This document shows positions 19,327 to 31,505 of a stretch of DNA of 64,000 bases, piece by piece; the stretch's first letter is position 1; the number at the start of each line of letters is the position of its first letter. The DNA comes from Volvox africanus. Lineage: Eukaryota; Chlorophyta; Chlorophyceae; Chlamydomonadales; Volvocaceae. Location: contig BSDZ01000078.1 of assembly GCA_030268105.1 (NCBI GenBank), positions 2,655,001 to 2,719,000 on the forward strand, written 5' to 3'. The position numbers and the translations under genes were made by a program. The notes under the pieces are model-generated. The model saw nothing but the letters and a program-made list of their open reading frames with translations, had not been told where the DNA came from and searched no databases.

Positions 19327-19764
19327 GATTTGACTGCCAACGGTCGGCGTTGGAATGAGACCAAGTCCGCTGGAACGAGTAGAGACAGGACAGAGATTTG
19401 GAGTTTTCAGTTCACAGAGCTTTTGAATCCGGGAAACTCTTGACGACGCTCCACAACAGTTCTGTTTTCTGTCAACAGAAAGTAAAATGTTACGATCTGT
19501 GACACAGGAGCTTCGCATGTCTTTAAGTCATTTAGTATATTATGGAGTCAACTTTAACTATATATTTCTAGTTCATAAATTCGAACTTAGCATGCTGTCG
19601 GAACGTCCAGTCGTCGTGCTTTCAATTCTTGCAGGGGGCTTGCTTACAAGAAAACGACAACATTGAAAGTTTCATGAATTACAAGCTTATTATTGTTCGA
19701 ATCAAAATGCCTTAGGTCCCTCTAACGTTTTTGGCTAGCAAGAAGCCATCGCCACGGCATTGCA
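19327..19764. promoter_or_regulatory. Shared divergent promoter region of LOG and the XEG113-like gene
   Basis: The 438 bp between the two start codons must hold both 5' UTRs and both promoters. It is AT-richer than the genes around it. No specific factor site is claimed. Confidence 0.5.
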
Positions 19765-22700
19765 ATGGACCACAGGCGTAAACACACTGCGCATAGATAC
19801 CTAGCTGAGATCGATCATGAGATAGGCGATCATGCAAAGGGGTCCTCAGGCCACACTCCAGCAAGCCACCGGCGCTCACGGCTGAGCACTGTAGCGCTGC
19901 TGTCGCTGGGGCTCGTTGTCCTCTTCGTCGGGATAGTTACTCTTTTCCACTTCGCACACGTTAACAAGCTGGAACCCATGCCAATCAAGGTGAAGGTCTT
20001 ATGATGAGTCCCGTGAGGTAGTCCTACTCTTGTCATTATTGCTTAGGGCCTTCCTACCCAGATCCAACCCCGGCCAGCTCCGTTAACAGCCAGCCCCCAG
20101 CCATGGATTCCCTGGAACGCTGTTGTTACTATGAACTGGCTAGTGCCTCTCACAGACGTCGCACATGAGAGCTTAATCATTATACTTGCATTTTACGCAT
20201 CAGATGGGATCAGGTGTCATAACACAACAATAAAACAACTACCCTCGCACGCAGGCACACACACTTACACCTGCAGGCACTTATTCGCACATACACACAT
20301 GCTCTCTTTCACTCTTTCCAAGCACTGCTTTTGTCCGGGGTCGGCCGCACTGCCAAACTTGTAGTCCTGGACCAAAGCACTCTTTGTGCCGTCTCTATAT
20401 TGTACCCGCTACGCTACGCTCCGAAACCGCTGCGCCCTCAACAGGCTGCCGACAAAAAGTCTGTCGTACTGCGGCGACCAGATGGGGAAGGCAGACCTGA
20501 TTCACGGGCCGTGGGGACAGCAGCGGCGGACGGGAGTCACATAGAGGGCGGCCTAGGAGACGATGACGATGACGGCTCGGGGAACGATGAGCCCGTTGAC
20601 AAGGGTGAAAATGACGATGACGGCGCTGCTAACGACGAGCCCGTTGACAAGGGTGAAAATGACGATGACGGCTCTGCTAACGACGAGCCGGTGGATAAAG
20701 GTGAAAATGACGATGACGGCGCTGCTAACGACGAGCCCGTTGACAAAGGTGAAAATGACGATGACGGCTCGGGGAACGATGAGCCCGTTGACAAGGGTGA
20801 AAATGACGATGACGGCGCTGCTAACGACGAGCCCGTTGACAAAGGTGGAAAGGACGATGACGGCGCTGCTAACGACGAGCCCGTTGACAAAGGTGGAAAG
20901 GACGATGACGGCGCTGCTAACGACGAGCCCGTTGACAAAGGTGAAAATGACGATGATGGCTCGGGGAACGACGAGCCCGTTGACAAAGGTGAAAATGACG
21001 ATGACGGCGCTGCTAACGACGAGCCGGTGGATAAAGGCGATAAGGACGAGGAGGAGGCGGATGGTGACACGTTGTCTGGGGCAACAGCCGGTGACGGAGA
21101 CAACGACGACGACGGCACACAAAACGACGCGCCAGGGAACTTGGATGAAGACGACGACACGGAGGAGGAGGCTCGTAATGCCACAACTGCTGCTATCGGT
21201 GGCGGCGGCAGCGGCAAGGCAGGCAATGCTGCTGCTAAATCTGACAGTAGCGGCAGCGGCGCCACATCGGTCGTGGTTGGCACAGCTCCCGATAGCGACA
21301 TTGCGCATGAGGTGGACTCTGCGGATCCCGAGGCCGTTGACGGGATCACGGACTACGATGATGATGGTTGGGATGATTTATATGTGGATGCGGAAAGTGG
21401 TACGGAGGAAGCGGATTACGAGGAAAATCAAGATCTGGAGTTGGATCCCGTACAGAAGCTGCTGCGGGACAAGCACCAGCACCAGCACCAGCCGGAAGAC
21501 AAGCACAAGCAGGATGAGGGACAGAACCAGGGGAAGCAGCAGCAGGAGAAGGCGCAGAAGCAGGAGGTGAGGAACCGCATATCTCTCAGGTCCTTACCCC
21601 AGGCGAGGAGGGACGCGGGGAAAGAAAAAGGGAGGAAAGGGGAGGGTAGGGAGACGGGAGGGAGACGCGGAGAGGGGAGGGAGAGAGAGGAGGCAGGGGG
21701 ACGGGTGGGGTAACCTGGAAATCAATGAGGATGTGCAGATGTCCAAAGACAAATAGGATAACAAGATATATTATAAATTGTATGCACAATGTAGTACATA
21801 CTATGTATATTTAATATTTGCATACATACATAATACTAGTTGCGTGCAATGATTATGTATACTCCTAATGAATATGTATACCCCTAACTTACCCCTGATG
21901 TACCCAACCCGATCTTCCCCGGCCCCATGTGCTGCAGTCAAATTCCACCACCAGTGCCGCTGCCCCTAATCTCACTGCCGACGCCGTCAAGGCCGCTGAC
22001 GTGGGCTGCGGATCCCTCAGTCGGCAGCTGCTGTCCAAATGGGCCCTGAATAACACAGTCCTGCTGACCTTCACCAACTCCATCATGTTCCGCAATTTTG
22101 GTGCCACGTGGCTGTACCACGTACGGAAAGCCGGCATCAAGTACTGGGTACGTACTTCGATGGGTGTGTACGACAGGCATACACATCTGGAACAGTCGTG
22201 GTTGGCGCGGGTGTGGACACGTACATGGTGTGCCTATAGTAAAGGGTGGAGTGTGGAGGGGGGAGGCCGGGCCGCGCAATTTCGCATTTTGCATTGATGG
22301 CACTTAGCTCCGTTGAGTTCGCCACACGGAGATGTCTTGCCTTGCGGCTGTCGTGATCCTGCCGCCGTACGGTTACTCCTGTCGTGCATACACGCTGTAC
22401 AGGTTCTGGCCGTCGCGGACAACGAGACCGCCACGATGGTTCGCAGTGCGGGCGCAGACCACTGCTTCTTAGTACATGAGAATGAAATCGATGATACGGC
22501 CGCAGGTACTTTTGGGGGTTTTGTTAGTTGCAAGTAGCGGCTATAATCTGCGGCGGTAGGCCCGGATGTCGTGGCCGCGGTGGGATAGCGAGGAGGTCAT
22601 GTACGAGTGTGACTGGCCCATGGGAACAAAGAAAGAAAGGGATATTACTAAGGGATATTACTAATTCATGGAGTCATTTCTGAGTCATTGAGACTGCGCT

Positions 22701-25175
22701 TCGGAGCGGTTACGACATCGCCAAAACTCGCTCGTGTCCCCTGCCCCGTCACGCACTTTTCTCTAGGCCTCCTCCGTTTTTCTGTTCGCGCATTTGCTTT
22801 CGGTAATTCGTACTAATTCACGTGGCTGTGCTCCACTTCCCTAGTAAACACCACGTAAAATATGCATATAAATTAGAATAGAAAAATAAGCTAGCACCAT
22901 TAGCGTGTGCACAACGTAAAATAATACCAGAAGGTGCATCTTCTTGCAAAAACTACAAATGACCTTTCATTCTGGTGCCTGAGACTCCCTCAGATGTTTT
23001 GCAATGTCGATATGTTAACTGTAGGCAACCGGTCCGCGATTTCTTTCTTTGCCCCTCATTCATTTTCACTGGGTATTGACATTCCCTCCTCCTCCCTCCT
23101 CCCTCCTCCCTCCTCCCTCCTCCCTCCTCCCTCCTCCCTCCTCCCTCCTCCCTCCTCCCTCCTCCCTCCTCCCTCCTCCCTCCTCCCTCCTCCCTCCTCC
23201 CTCCTCCCTCCTCCCTCCTCCCTCCTCCCTCCTCCCTCCTCCCTCCTCCCTCCTCCCTCCTCCCTCCTCCCTCCTCCCTCCTCCCTCCTCCCTCCTCCCT
23301 CCTCCCTCCTCCCTCCTCCCTCCTCCCTCCTCCCTCCTCCCTCCTCCCTCCTCCCTCCTCCCTCCTCCCTCCTCCCTCCTCCCTCCTCCCTCCTCCCTCC
23401 TCCCTCCTCCCTCCTCCCTCCTCCCTCCTCCCTCCTCCCTCCTCCCTCCTCCCTCCTCCCTCCTCCCTCCTCCCTCCTCCCTCCTCCCTCCTCCCTCCTC
23501 CCTCCTCCCTCCTCCCTCCTCCCTCCTCCCTCCTCCCTCCTCCCTCCTCCCTCCTCCCTCCTCCCTCCTCCCTCCTCCCTCCTCCCTCCTCCCTCCTCCC
23601 TCCTCCCTCCTCCCTCCTCCCTCCTCCCTCCTCCCTCCTCCCTCCTCCCTCCTCCCTCCTCCCTCCTCCCTCCTCCCTCCTCCCTCCTCCCTCCTCCCTC
23701 CTCCCTCCTCCCTCCTCCCTTCTCCCTCCTCCCTCCTCCCTCTCTCGCCCTGTAGCCTTCAAGTGGGGCAGCCGGAGCTGGCAGTTGCACACATGGCAAA
23801 AGGTACTGACCGTAAGACATGTACACCACCTGGGTTTCAACGTCATCAACTCGGACCTGGACGTGGTCTGGCTCCGAAACCCACTGGAGCACTTCCTCGT
23901 GTAAGTGCTGTGCGTGTGTGTGTTGTGTTGCGACCCCAGGGGACCCTCCACCTCGCGTTAGCCCGCCATCCCGCTCCGGAACCACAATCTAGTTCCAAAA
24001 TCCACAGCCCTTGCCGTATCCGTGAAGTCCCGCTCACATAGTCACCGCTCGTCATCCCGTTCCCTCACTCCCTCATCTTTCGCTGCGTGTTTGCTCTTTC
24101 GTTACCAAGATTCCACCGTGAGCAGTTCCGTGAGGGTTTCAGTGATCGCCTCTCCTCCTCCCCAATACTCCCCAATACGCTTCCTGGTGGCTCTGTAAAC
24201 CTTCTCTCTGCTGCTCCTCGCCTCACGTCCGTCCATCTCACCACCCCGCGGTTACCCTACCTGCCCACCTTCGTCCCACCCCCCCACCTTACCTTACCAC
24301 CACCACCACTACCTGCCTCCTCACCCCACACACCCGCCATCTCATTACCACCACCACCACCACCATCACGCCAACTACCTTACCCTGCGCCCCCCCCGCA
24401 GCAAGTATCCGGCTCCTGACTACTGGGTGTCCATGGACCCCATCACCACCGCCAACCCCCTCGGTGACGACGGGCCCGAGGTGGGGGTCAGCACACACCA
24501 CTATATGAATACCGGTATGTGTAGTGCATGTCTGTCGCTGTCTGCCAATCTGTCAGTCGGTTGCTCTGTCAGTCGGTCTGTCAGCCTTGTCTGTCTATTT
24601 GTCGCACCATGTGTCCTTTGGTCGATGAAGTCGATAGACTTGGCATCCATGGGCATCCATGGGCATCACTCAATAAGTGATCTTTTGTGTTTTCAACACC
24701 CAAATGCTCTTCTTGAATCTTCTCCTGGTCTTCAGCACCCGAATGTCTCGCTCCCCTTCTCTCTCCCCTCCCCCACTTGCCCTCCCCCACTTGCCCTCCC
24801 CCACTTGCCCTCCCCTTGCTCCACGCGACATCAACCTTCACTCCAACGTGCAGGTGTGTATTTTCTCCGACAAACCCCGGGAGGTCGGGCGCTGATCGAT
24901 AAATGGTACGACATCCGAGGGCAAATGCAGCAGAGCGGTTATCATGATCAGGATGGTCTTTACCAATACTTGAAGGACAGCGGCCAGGTGGGTGAATGGG
25001 TGGGTCGGGTCCCAACACTAGCTACACACACACACACACACACACCCCTCGGGAGCTCGTGTCCCCAAACTCCATCGCCCGTGTCCCGTTTCCAATCTCC
25101 AATCTGCAAGGCCCATGTGGACCCCGCCTAGTAGCCATCTAAACTCCCGTTGCACCGGTGACAGGAAGACGTCCT

Positions 25176-25226
<51 letters not shown>

Positions 25227-25828
25227 GTGTGTATGTGGGGGGGGATGCATTAGAGATCTGCCGGTCATCCTCCCCGCCCCCCCCCGAGCTGCACGCAGCC
25301 CAAATGAATCGCTGCATGTCATGTCCAGTCACACTGTCACGCAACTGTCAGCTCCTCACTTCCCCATCAGAGATAACTTCGGATATTCTTCTTTCCGTAC
25401 CATTTCTCTGTGTCGTATTATGTAAATGATTATATTTCATTGAACTCTCCCTCTTTTTCACTGCCATACTGGAAATGATGTTGCCCATTTCGCACCTTCC
25501 CCCTCTGGGCGGCCCGGGTCCCCCCCAAGGACGTGGATCATGTCACCCGCGTGACCAAGGTCGTTGACCGCAAGACGAAGCTGGCCCAGCTGCCCGCCAC
25601 TCTCTTCCAGAACGGCTACTCGCACTGCATCAACCAGATACACAAGGTATGGCACTTGCAGGAGGTGACTGCGTGGGACCGTGTAAGTTTCTCTCTCTGT
25701 GTGTCTCTGTCTCTCTCTGTGTCTCTGGCCTGTTTGTGTATGCGTATGTGTATGCTTCGTCTGCACGGCTTCCTTTCCTTGATCCTTACATCCCCTGGTC
25801 CTTACTGCAATGAGGTTTTCATCAGCGC

Positions 25829-25871
<43 letters not shown>

Positions 25872-28800
25872 CATCACCATCATCACCACCACGACACACA
25901 ATCTGTTTTCCTCGTTTTCATTCCTAAGTCCCATGTTAATTCTATGCTGCCATAATGGGAAGCTGATGCCGCATGACACCCCAACTCCTATCCCACCACC
26001 TCGGGCCCCGCCACCTCACCCCCGCCAACCCCACAAACACATACACACACACCTCGTCAGGTCCACGGCCTGAAGCCATTCGAGGTACACTTTGTCTGGG
26101 TGTGGAGCGGCAACTCGGGAAAGATTAACCGGATGCGCGAGCAAATGTGAGTCCAGCGGTGCGTGTGTGTATGTGTGTATGTGTGTATGTGTGTGAGTGT
26201 GTGAAACAGCGGACGGAGGGCGGGAGAGATGGTCACCCATTCGTCTGTCTGTGTACCTTGCGTTTCTATATGTTTTCTGTATGTGGCAGTGATAAGAGGA
26301 GCTTTTACAGGGTGCTGCCAAAAGGGTGCTGGTGTGTACGTGTGTATGTGGGCGACTGGCCCTGAGAGGACAAGCAGCGAGGCCCTTGCTGACCGGGCCG
26401 AACCACAGCGCAGGGGGAAACACACGGCTTAGTCTGTTCATTCTGCTGTGCACTCCTCCCCTCGCTCAGCCAGCAAGGGCACACAGACCTCACGAGCCTC
26501 AAGCCTGGCTACTCAAAGGAACAGAGCGTCAGCCAACCGCACCAGCTCCCAGACGGAGAGGGCAAGAGAGGAACCCCTACCTCCCTAAAAGCAAGGAAAC
26601 CCCGCCTCCTCCACCTCCACTGCCTCCCAAGCAAAACGTCTGGCCGTCCCTCCCAGGGATACTCTAAGGAAAGGGGGCAAGGAAGAGGGCAAAGACGTGT
26701 GTGTATGTGTGTATGTATGTGTATGTGTGTGGTGGGTGTCCCGAGCACGAGTCGGTAGCCCAGCTCCCCTCCCGTACAGCACCCAAACGCACTACCGATA
26801 TAAAACCCAAATCCCCATCTCCGTCCCCGCCATTTCCGTACTCAGGTACTACATCGACCCACCGTCGTACTACTCTGACGGATACTTCTTGTCCTTTGAT
26901 TTGGAGCCCATCGCGGTGAGGGAGAAAGAGTTGGCAAGTGGCGGCCTTCCAGACGATGTTAGTCCCCCCCTGCTGCTGTGTTGGTACCTCCTTGTTTTCC
27001 CCCGGTTGAAACCATCTTGGCAGCTTAGATCACATCACCTCTAGGATGACGGACCGCATCACACCTCACCGCACACTTGACAGCACCTCATCCAATTTAA
27101 CCTGTGTCCAGACCTGTTTGTGAATGTCGTACTCGTGCCTTCGTAACCGTTCCTGCAGACCCCGCCGGGTTTTAACGACTGGACGGACACTGAGGTGTGG
27201 GTAGGGGGCAGGGGGGTGGGGTTGTAAGCGGAGGTAGCGGCGAGTCAAGGGTTTGCGGGCGGGTGCTGTTCTGAGTCAGAGCGGGAGGGGGAAGTGGGGG
27301 AAATGGAAGTGGCATCTTGAGTTCGTGGCAATGATGCGAGGAGGGTTGTGGGGCGGGGGAGGGGAAAAAAGAGAGGAACGTGTGTGTTTATGTGTACTTA
27401 TCGTCCCTGGAGCTTCATTAGGAAGATCCGAACCAACCCGATGCCTGATTTGGCTCGGCCTGTGTATATATATTTGTGTGTGTAATTATATTACTATATA
27501 ATATTATTATATATCCATATCACGTACACATATACATATACGTACGAATCTAAAACTTGTATTTGCAAATAATATATTTGTAAAATCTCAATACATTAAT
27601 ACGTCGCGGAGATCTTAAATAAATGTATGTGATTAATTGGAAAGTAAAGAATAGAGACCGCGTGTTTTTATATTTATTAATGAGGATACCAAAACACTTA
27701 AAATAAATAACAATATATATGTATATATAATCCCAAGTGGCCATACAAAATAAAAAAGATATATTAACTACATATTTTTATGTCCACATGAGCTATTTTG
27801 CAATATCTGACGTCCCCATTTATTTCCTGCTCGCTGGTCCTCGCTTCCGAGGTCCGAACCCACATCTCCTCTTCCTCTCTACGTATCTCTCTCCGTCCAC
27901 CCACACGGTCCTTTAAGTCGGCCTCACCTGGCCACCCGTATAGATCAACACGCCGCTTCCTCGCTCCCGCCTGCTGCCCACAGGCTATGGTGCAAACTCA
28001 CTTGACCTCCCTGGACAGCCAGCTGACGGACACGTGGCACGGGCTCGCGCTGGCGGCTCTCTTGGAGCGAATTGCAATCCTGCCCAAGGTGTGTGTATGT
28101 TCATAAAAGTGATTATGTACACATACGTGTATGTACATGTATACATGTGTTTCCCGTGCGTGTGGATAGATGCCTGTGCCGAAGACGGCCGAGGCAGTCC
28201 TCCCACCCGTTAATTGCTCTACCGCCGCCGCTGATCTGAATGCTGCATCCCTCCCTCTCCCCACCGAGGAAATTCTAAAAAAATGGTTTCTAAATCACGA
28301 AATAAATCGCTAGTTAATTGTATTACATGAATACATAACTAGTTAATTAAATATAATTACTTGGGGTTTTTATCATATCATTTGTTAAATAATTGTCATT
28401 TTCCCTGCCTCCACACCAGTATCCCACTTCACGTTGTTTTCTCTCCCGCCCAACCCCCCTCTTCCACCTACAGATGAAGTGCTTCTGCATCCAGAACTGG
28501 TTTGAGAACCCGCAATGCCGCCTCCCTGGAGAGCCACACACCCGCTTCCCCCTGTCCCCCGCCTGCCCCGCTGACTACGTCTTCAATATCGACGCGCTGA
28601 AGACCCTCAACCTGTCAGGGCGTCACGTGGGCTTCCGCGAGTTCAGCTTTCTGGATAACGAACGCACTCCAGCAGAGGTCAAGGTGCGGATGGGATATGA
28701 GTTGGGCCGGGTTAGACTGACGTGGTTTCGGAGCTCAGGATGGGGATGGGATATGAGTTGGGCCGGGTTAGACTGACGTGGTTTCGGAGCTCAGGATGGG

Positions 28801-29953
28801 GATGGGATATGAGTTGGGCCGGGTTAGACTGACGTGGTTTCGGAGCTCAGGATGGGGATGGGATATGAGTTGGGCCGGGTTAGACTGACGTGGTTTCGGA
28901 GCTCGGGATGGGGATGGGATATGAGTTGGGCCGGGTTAGACTGACGTGGTTTCGGAGCTCAGGATGGGGATGGGATATGAGTTGGGCCGGGTTAGACTGA
29001 CGTGGTTTCGGAGCTCAGGATGGGGATCCACAAACAGGATGGGCGTAGAAGGCGGTGGTGTACGGTAACTCGGATGAAAAGGTGGAAGGGTGAGGTGGAA
29101 GGGTGGGGAGGAGGAGAGACGTACCCTAAAACCGCAGGCCATGGGACCGAGGTTCCGAGGGGCTCGATCGAGGACTGGTTGATGGAGTGGGATGTCGTGG
29201 GCTGAAGGACCCTGACTTCATCAGAAGACTTGAGCAGCCCACGGGATGGTCCTCGGAAAAAGACACACAGCCCCACCAGACCTGCGATTGGACCACCACC
29301 GCTTGGCGTCATCTTCATCAAATTCCTTTTGGTAACTAGGGCTCCTGTTATTAGCCATGCTTCCCTAAGACCTATAACCCCCTAAACCCCTGAAATGTTA
29401 TAAACCGAAAAAACGAAAAGACTTGAAATGGATAGAGCGCAGTTTTGGTGCGTCGTCTATCTACCTGGTTGTCGCCTCACCTCTCCCCCCCCATTTGCCT
29501 GCGCATTTGCCCTTCCCACCGTCCGACGGCCCTATGTAGGACCGGCCGCTGGTGGTGGTAGCCAGTGCTGGCGCCACCACGGTCAGCCGTAACGGCGACA
29601 CCCTCACCATCCCGGCGGGTCTCAAGTCCGGCCCGCTGCTTGCCGCACTTCAGCCCTTCCTGAAACTTCAAACCGCCGTCAATTCTAAGGAATCCCGGAA
29701 GGAGAAACCGCCGAAGCGGCTGCACTTCCGCAATCCGCGCCTGGCATTTGGCGGCTGGAGCGACCCACAGGTCGGTAAGGAGTACGAGCTGCACGTGGAG
29801 ACTTTGCCGGTTCGTTGGTGCTGTCGTCCCGACGCTGTGGCGAAACAGCACGGAGTGGAGGTCCATCACCAGCTAAGGATGCATCAAGCACTACCGGGCG
29901 CGGGGGGTGCGGCCAGTGGCGGTAATGCCAGTAGCAGAGGGAGGGGCCGGTAA
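19765..29953 (+). CDS. XEG113-like: XEG113-like arabinosyltransferase (GT77, Nucleotid_trans domain), 14 exons
   Basis: Exons: 19765-19989, 20445-21566, 21938-22147, 22403-22505, 23756-23900, 24402-24514, 24854-24987, 25530-25646, 26061-26146, 26846-26915, 27159-27194, 27984-28088, 28474-28683, 29540-29953; 1029 residues with all phases joining. A short basic cytosolic tail and one membrane span (about 41-63) make a type II Golgi protein. A 374-codon exon then encodes an acidic stem with ten 16-residue repeats and a His/Gln-rich end. The catalytic part starts near residue 450 (WALNNTVLLTFTNS, ATWLYHVRKAG); the metal-binding DxD is in VINSDLDVVWLRNP (Asp587, Asp589). Later blocks (LFQNGYSHC, EVHFVWVWSGNSGK, YYIDPPSYYS) match plant XEG113, which extends arabinose chains on hydroxyproline of extensins. 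Volvocine cell walls are rich in such glycoproteins, so wall or matrix glycosylation is the likely role. Confidence 0.9.
20556..21035 (+). repeat. Coding 48-bp repeat, ten copies of an acidic 16-residue unit
   Basis: Within exon 2 of the XEG113-like gene a 48-bp unit encodes G(E/G)(N/K)DDDG(S/A)(G/A)NDEPVDK ten times in frame. Copies differ at few residues and share synonymous states in runs, as expected of unequal exchange. The products would be a long, strongly negative, probably disordered spacer between membrane anchor and catalytic domain. The 270-residue open frame on the opposite strand is a shadow of this repeat. Confidence 0.95.
23084..23741. repeat. CCTCCCT heptanucleotide array, about 94 copies
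   Basis: An almost pure (CCTCCCT)n tract of about 660 bp fills the 3' half of intron 4 of the XEG113-like gene (22506-23755) and stops about a dozen bases before the acceptor TGTAG. It thus serves as a giant polypyrimidine tract. The opposite strand is pure (AGGGAGG)n, able to form triplex or G-quadruplex structures. One unit near 23720 is interrupted (CCTTCTCCCT). Long stop-free frames on both strands are artefacts. Confidence 0.97.
25172..25235. repeat. TGTATG/TG repeat in an XEG113-like intron
   Basis: About nine copies of GTGTAT within intron 7 (24988-25529) of the glycosyltransferase. A short CA run lies near 25024. Confidence 0.85.
28690..29028. repeat. 56-bp tandem repeat, six copies
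   Basis: A unit starting ATGGGATATGAGTTGGGCCG begins at 28690, 28746, 28802, 28858, 28914 and 28970. The copies are almost identical. The array starts six bases after the donor of intron 13 (28684-29539) of the XEG113-like gene. Confidence 0.95.
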
Positions 29954-31505
29954 CGTCTCAGATTATTATCGTTTCATTAGTTTTCCGATTTGGGGTCTAC
30001 TTAACATTCAGTTTATGTGCGTGTGTTTGTGCATGTGCATGTGTGTGTGTGTGTGTGTGTGTGTTTGTGTGTTGGGGAGAAATGTTGGGGACCCGACGGG
30101 AGGAAGGTGGGGACTGGGGAGGGTGGGAGGGACTCTAATACACTACAGACTCGGACATTAGTGCGCTGAGAGAGGAGGGAAGGAGGGACGGAGGGAGGGG
30201 TGCAGGACATCGGGAGGGAAAGTAGGTAGTGATCGGATGTGAGGAAGGGGGTGGAGGAGGCTCTGAGAGAGGAAGCCCCAGTCATTAGTGCGTACAAACG
30301 GTGGTTTAGGATGCGCAGCGGCGCACGAACACACTGGCACTAACAGTTTCGCATATGCACTGTCCAGTACAGCCCTCCAGTACAGCCCTCCAGTACAGCC
30401 CTCCGTTATTTATTCGTGGAGAACGGAAAAGAGAGCGTGATGCGCTAGGAGCTTGGGTATCGAGGTGCGAGCGGAAATATGACTTATGAAAAACCGCCAC
30501 TTATTTGGCGATGGGACTTGCTACGATGACCTTATAATTGGAGCGGGGCCAGGATAGTCATGGCGATGGGCTGGATGAGTATGCGTCTACTTATAACTTA
30601 AATCTCCGGAGTTGCTGAGACCGAGAGAAGGTCTTAAACAGCAGGGCAAGGGGAAGAAGGACCTGACATTTAGGAGTTCAGTAAAAGGACAGGGACAGGG
30701 ACGAGTCGTGCAGTTCCGTCAGTCAGGGCAAATGTCTTAAGTCTAGGTGTTACTCGGCTCCTTTTGTAACATGCTTCCAGTGCCCGATGTTAGCAGCCTG
30801 AGCGCCAGAGACAGCTCTGCCTCGCGTGACTCGTTCCTCGCATTCACTGGTCCTATGTGACCGTGATGAAAGTCGGTACCATTGTCGGAAAGTCTTTAAT
30901 CATCCAGAGGGTTGGCATCGATTTCCTTCGCCTCGGTAACATATTTGTGTCGTTCCTCTGCCTGAATCCTTTCGTTGTTCTGCTTCTAGAATGAATTTCT
31001 GGTCCCGCGGGTCCACTTCACAATCACTGTCTCGGAACTTGCACATCCATGATGTCAAAGCTATGGGCAAATTTCCTATTCATGACATGGTACCTAAGCC
31101 TAATTGACCAGAATTCATGAGAGGCACACAATGAAAAGTCAGCCTTCATCTGCAACAGTAATCGCCTTATATCATTATGCAATATTGTAGGATGTGACTC
31201 TCCTTGTATCATGCCTTTACAGACGGACATTGAAAGACTGAGAGTGCAACTGTCCACGTGTCTAAGAAAACCACAGGCCAAAAACTATGACTCCAACCTT
31301 TGCAATCTGCATCCCAGCACATTTCAGTTGTTGTTTCCTAGGCAAGGGCTCAGTCTGGCCTCTGTTAACTTTGGTTACGACATTCGTCGGTGCTTGACCA
31401 AGGTTCCTTGATAATTTATGACCATACACAGCAATAAAGTCAGTTTTAACTAGGGTCTTAGGCAGTGGAAATTGAGAAGTTGGAGCCACGCATTTTCTCA
31501 TCGTC
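29954..31505. other. Spacer between the glycosyltransferase and the TRP channel
   Basis: Contains a TG run (about 30030-30070), three copies of a 13-bp CCAGTACAGCCCT unit (about 30364-30404) and otherwise nothing recognisable. It must hold the TRP promoter; upstream TRP exons cannot be excluded. Confidence 0.4.

Noticed and set aside
20537..21349. 270-residue Ser/Pro-rich open frame on the minus strand
   Set aside because: Antisense shadow of the 48-bp coding repeat of the XEG113-like gene; it disappears outside the repeat.
22934..24041. Open frames up to 332 residues through the CCTCCCT array
   Set aside because: A 7-bp repeat without stop codons opens several frames on both strands; it is intronic, and the real exon begins at 23756.
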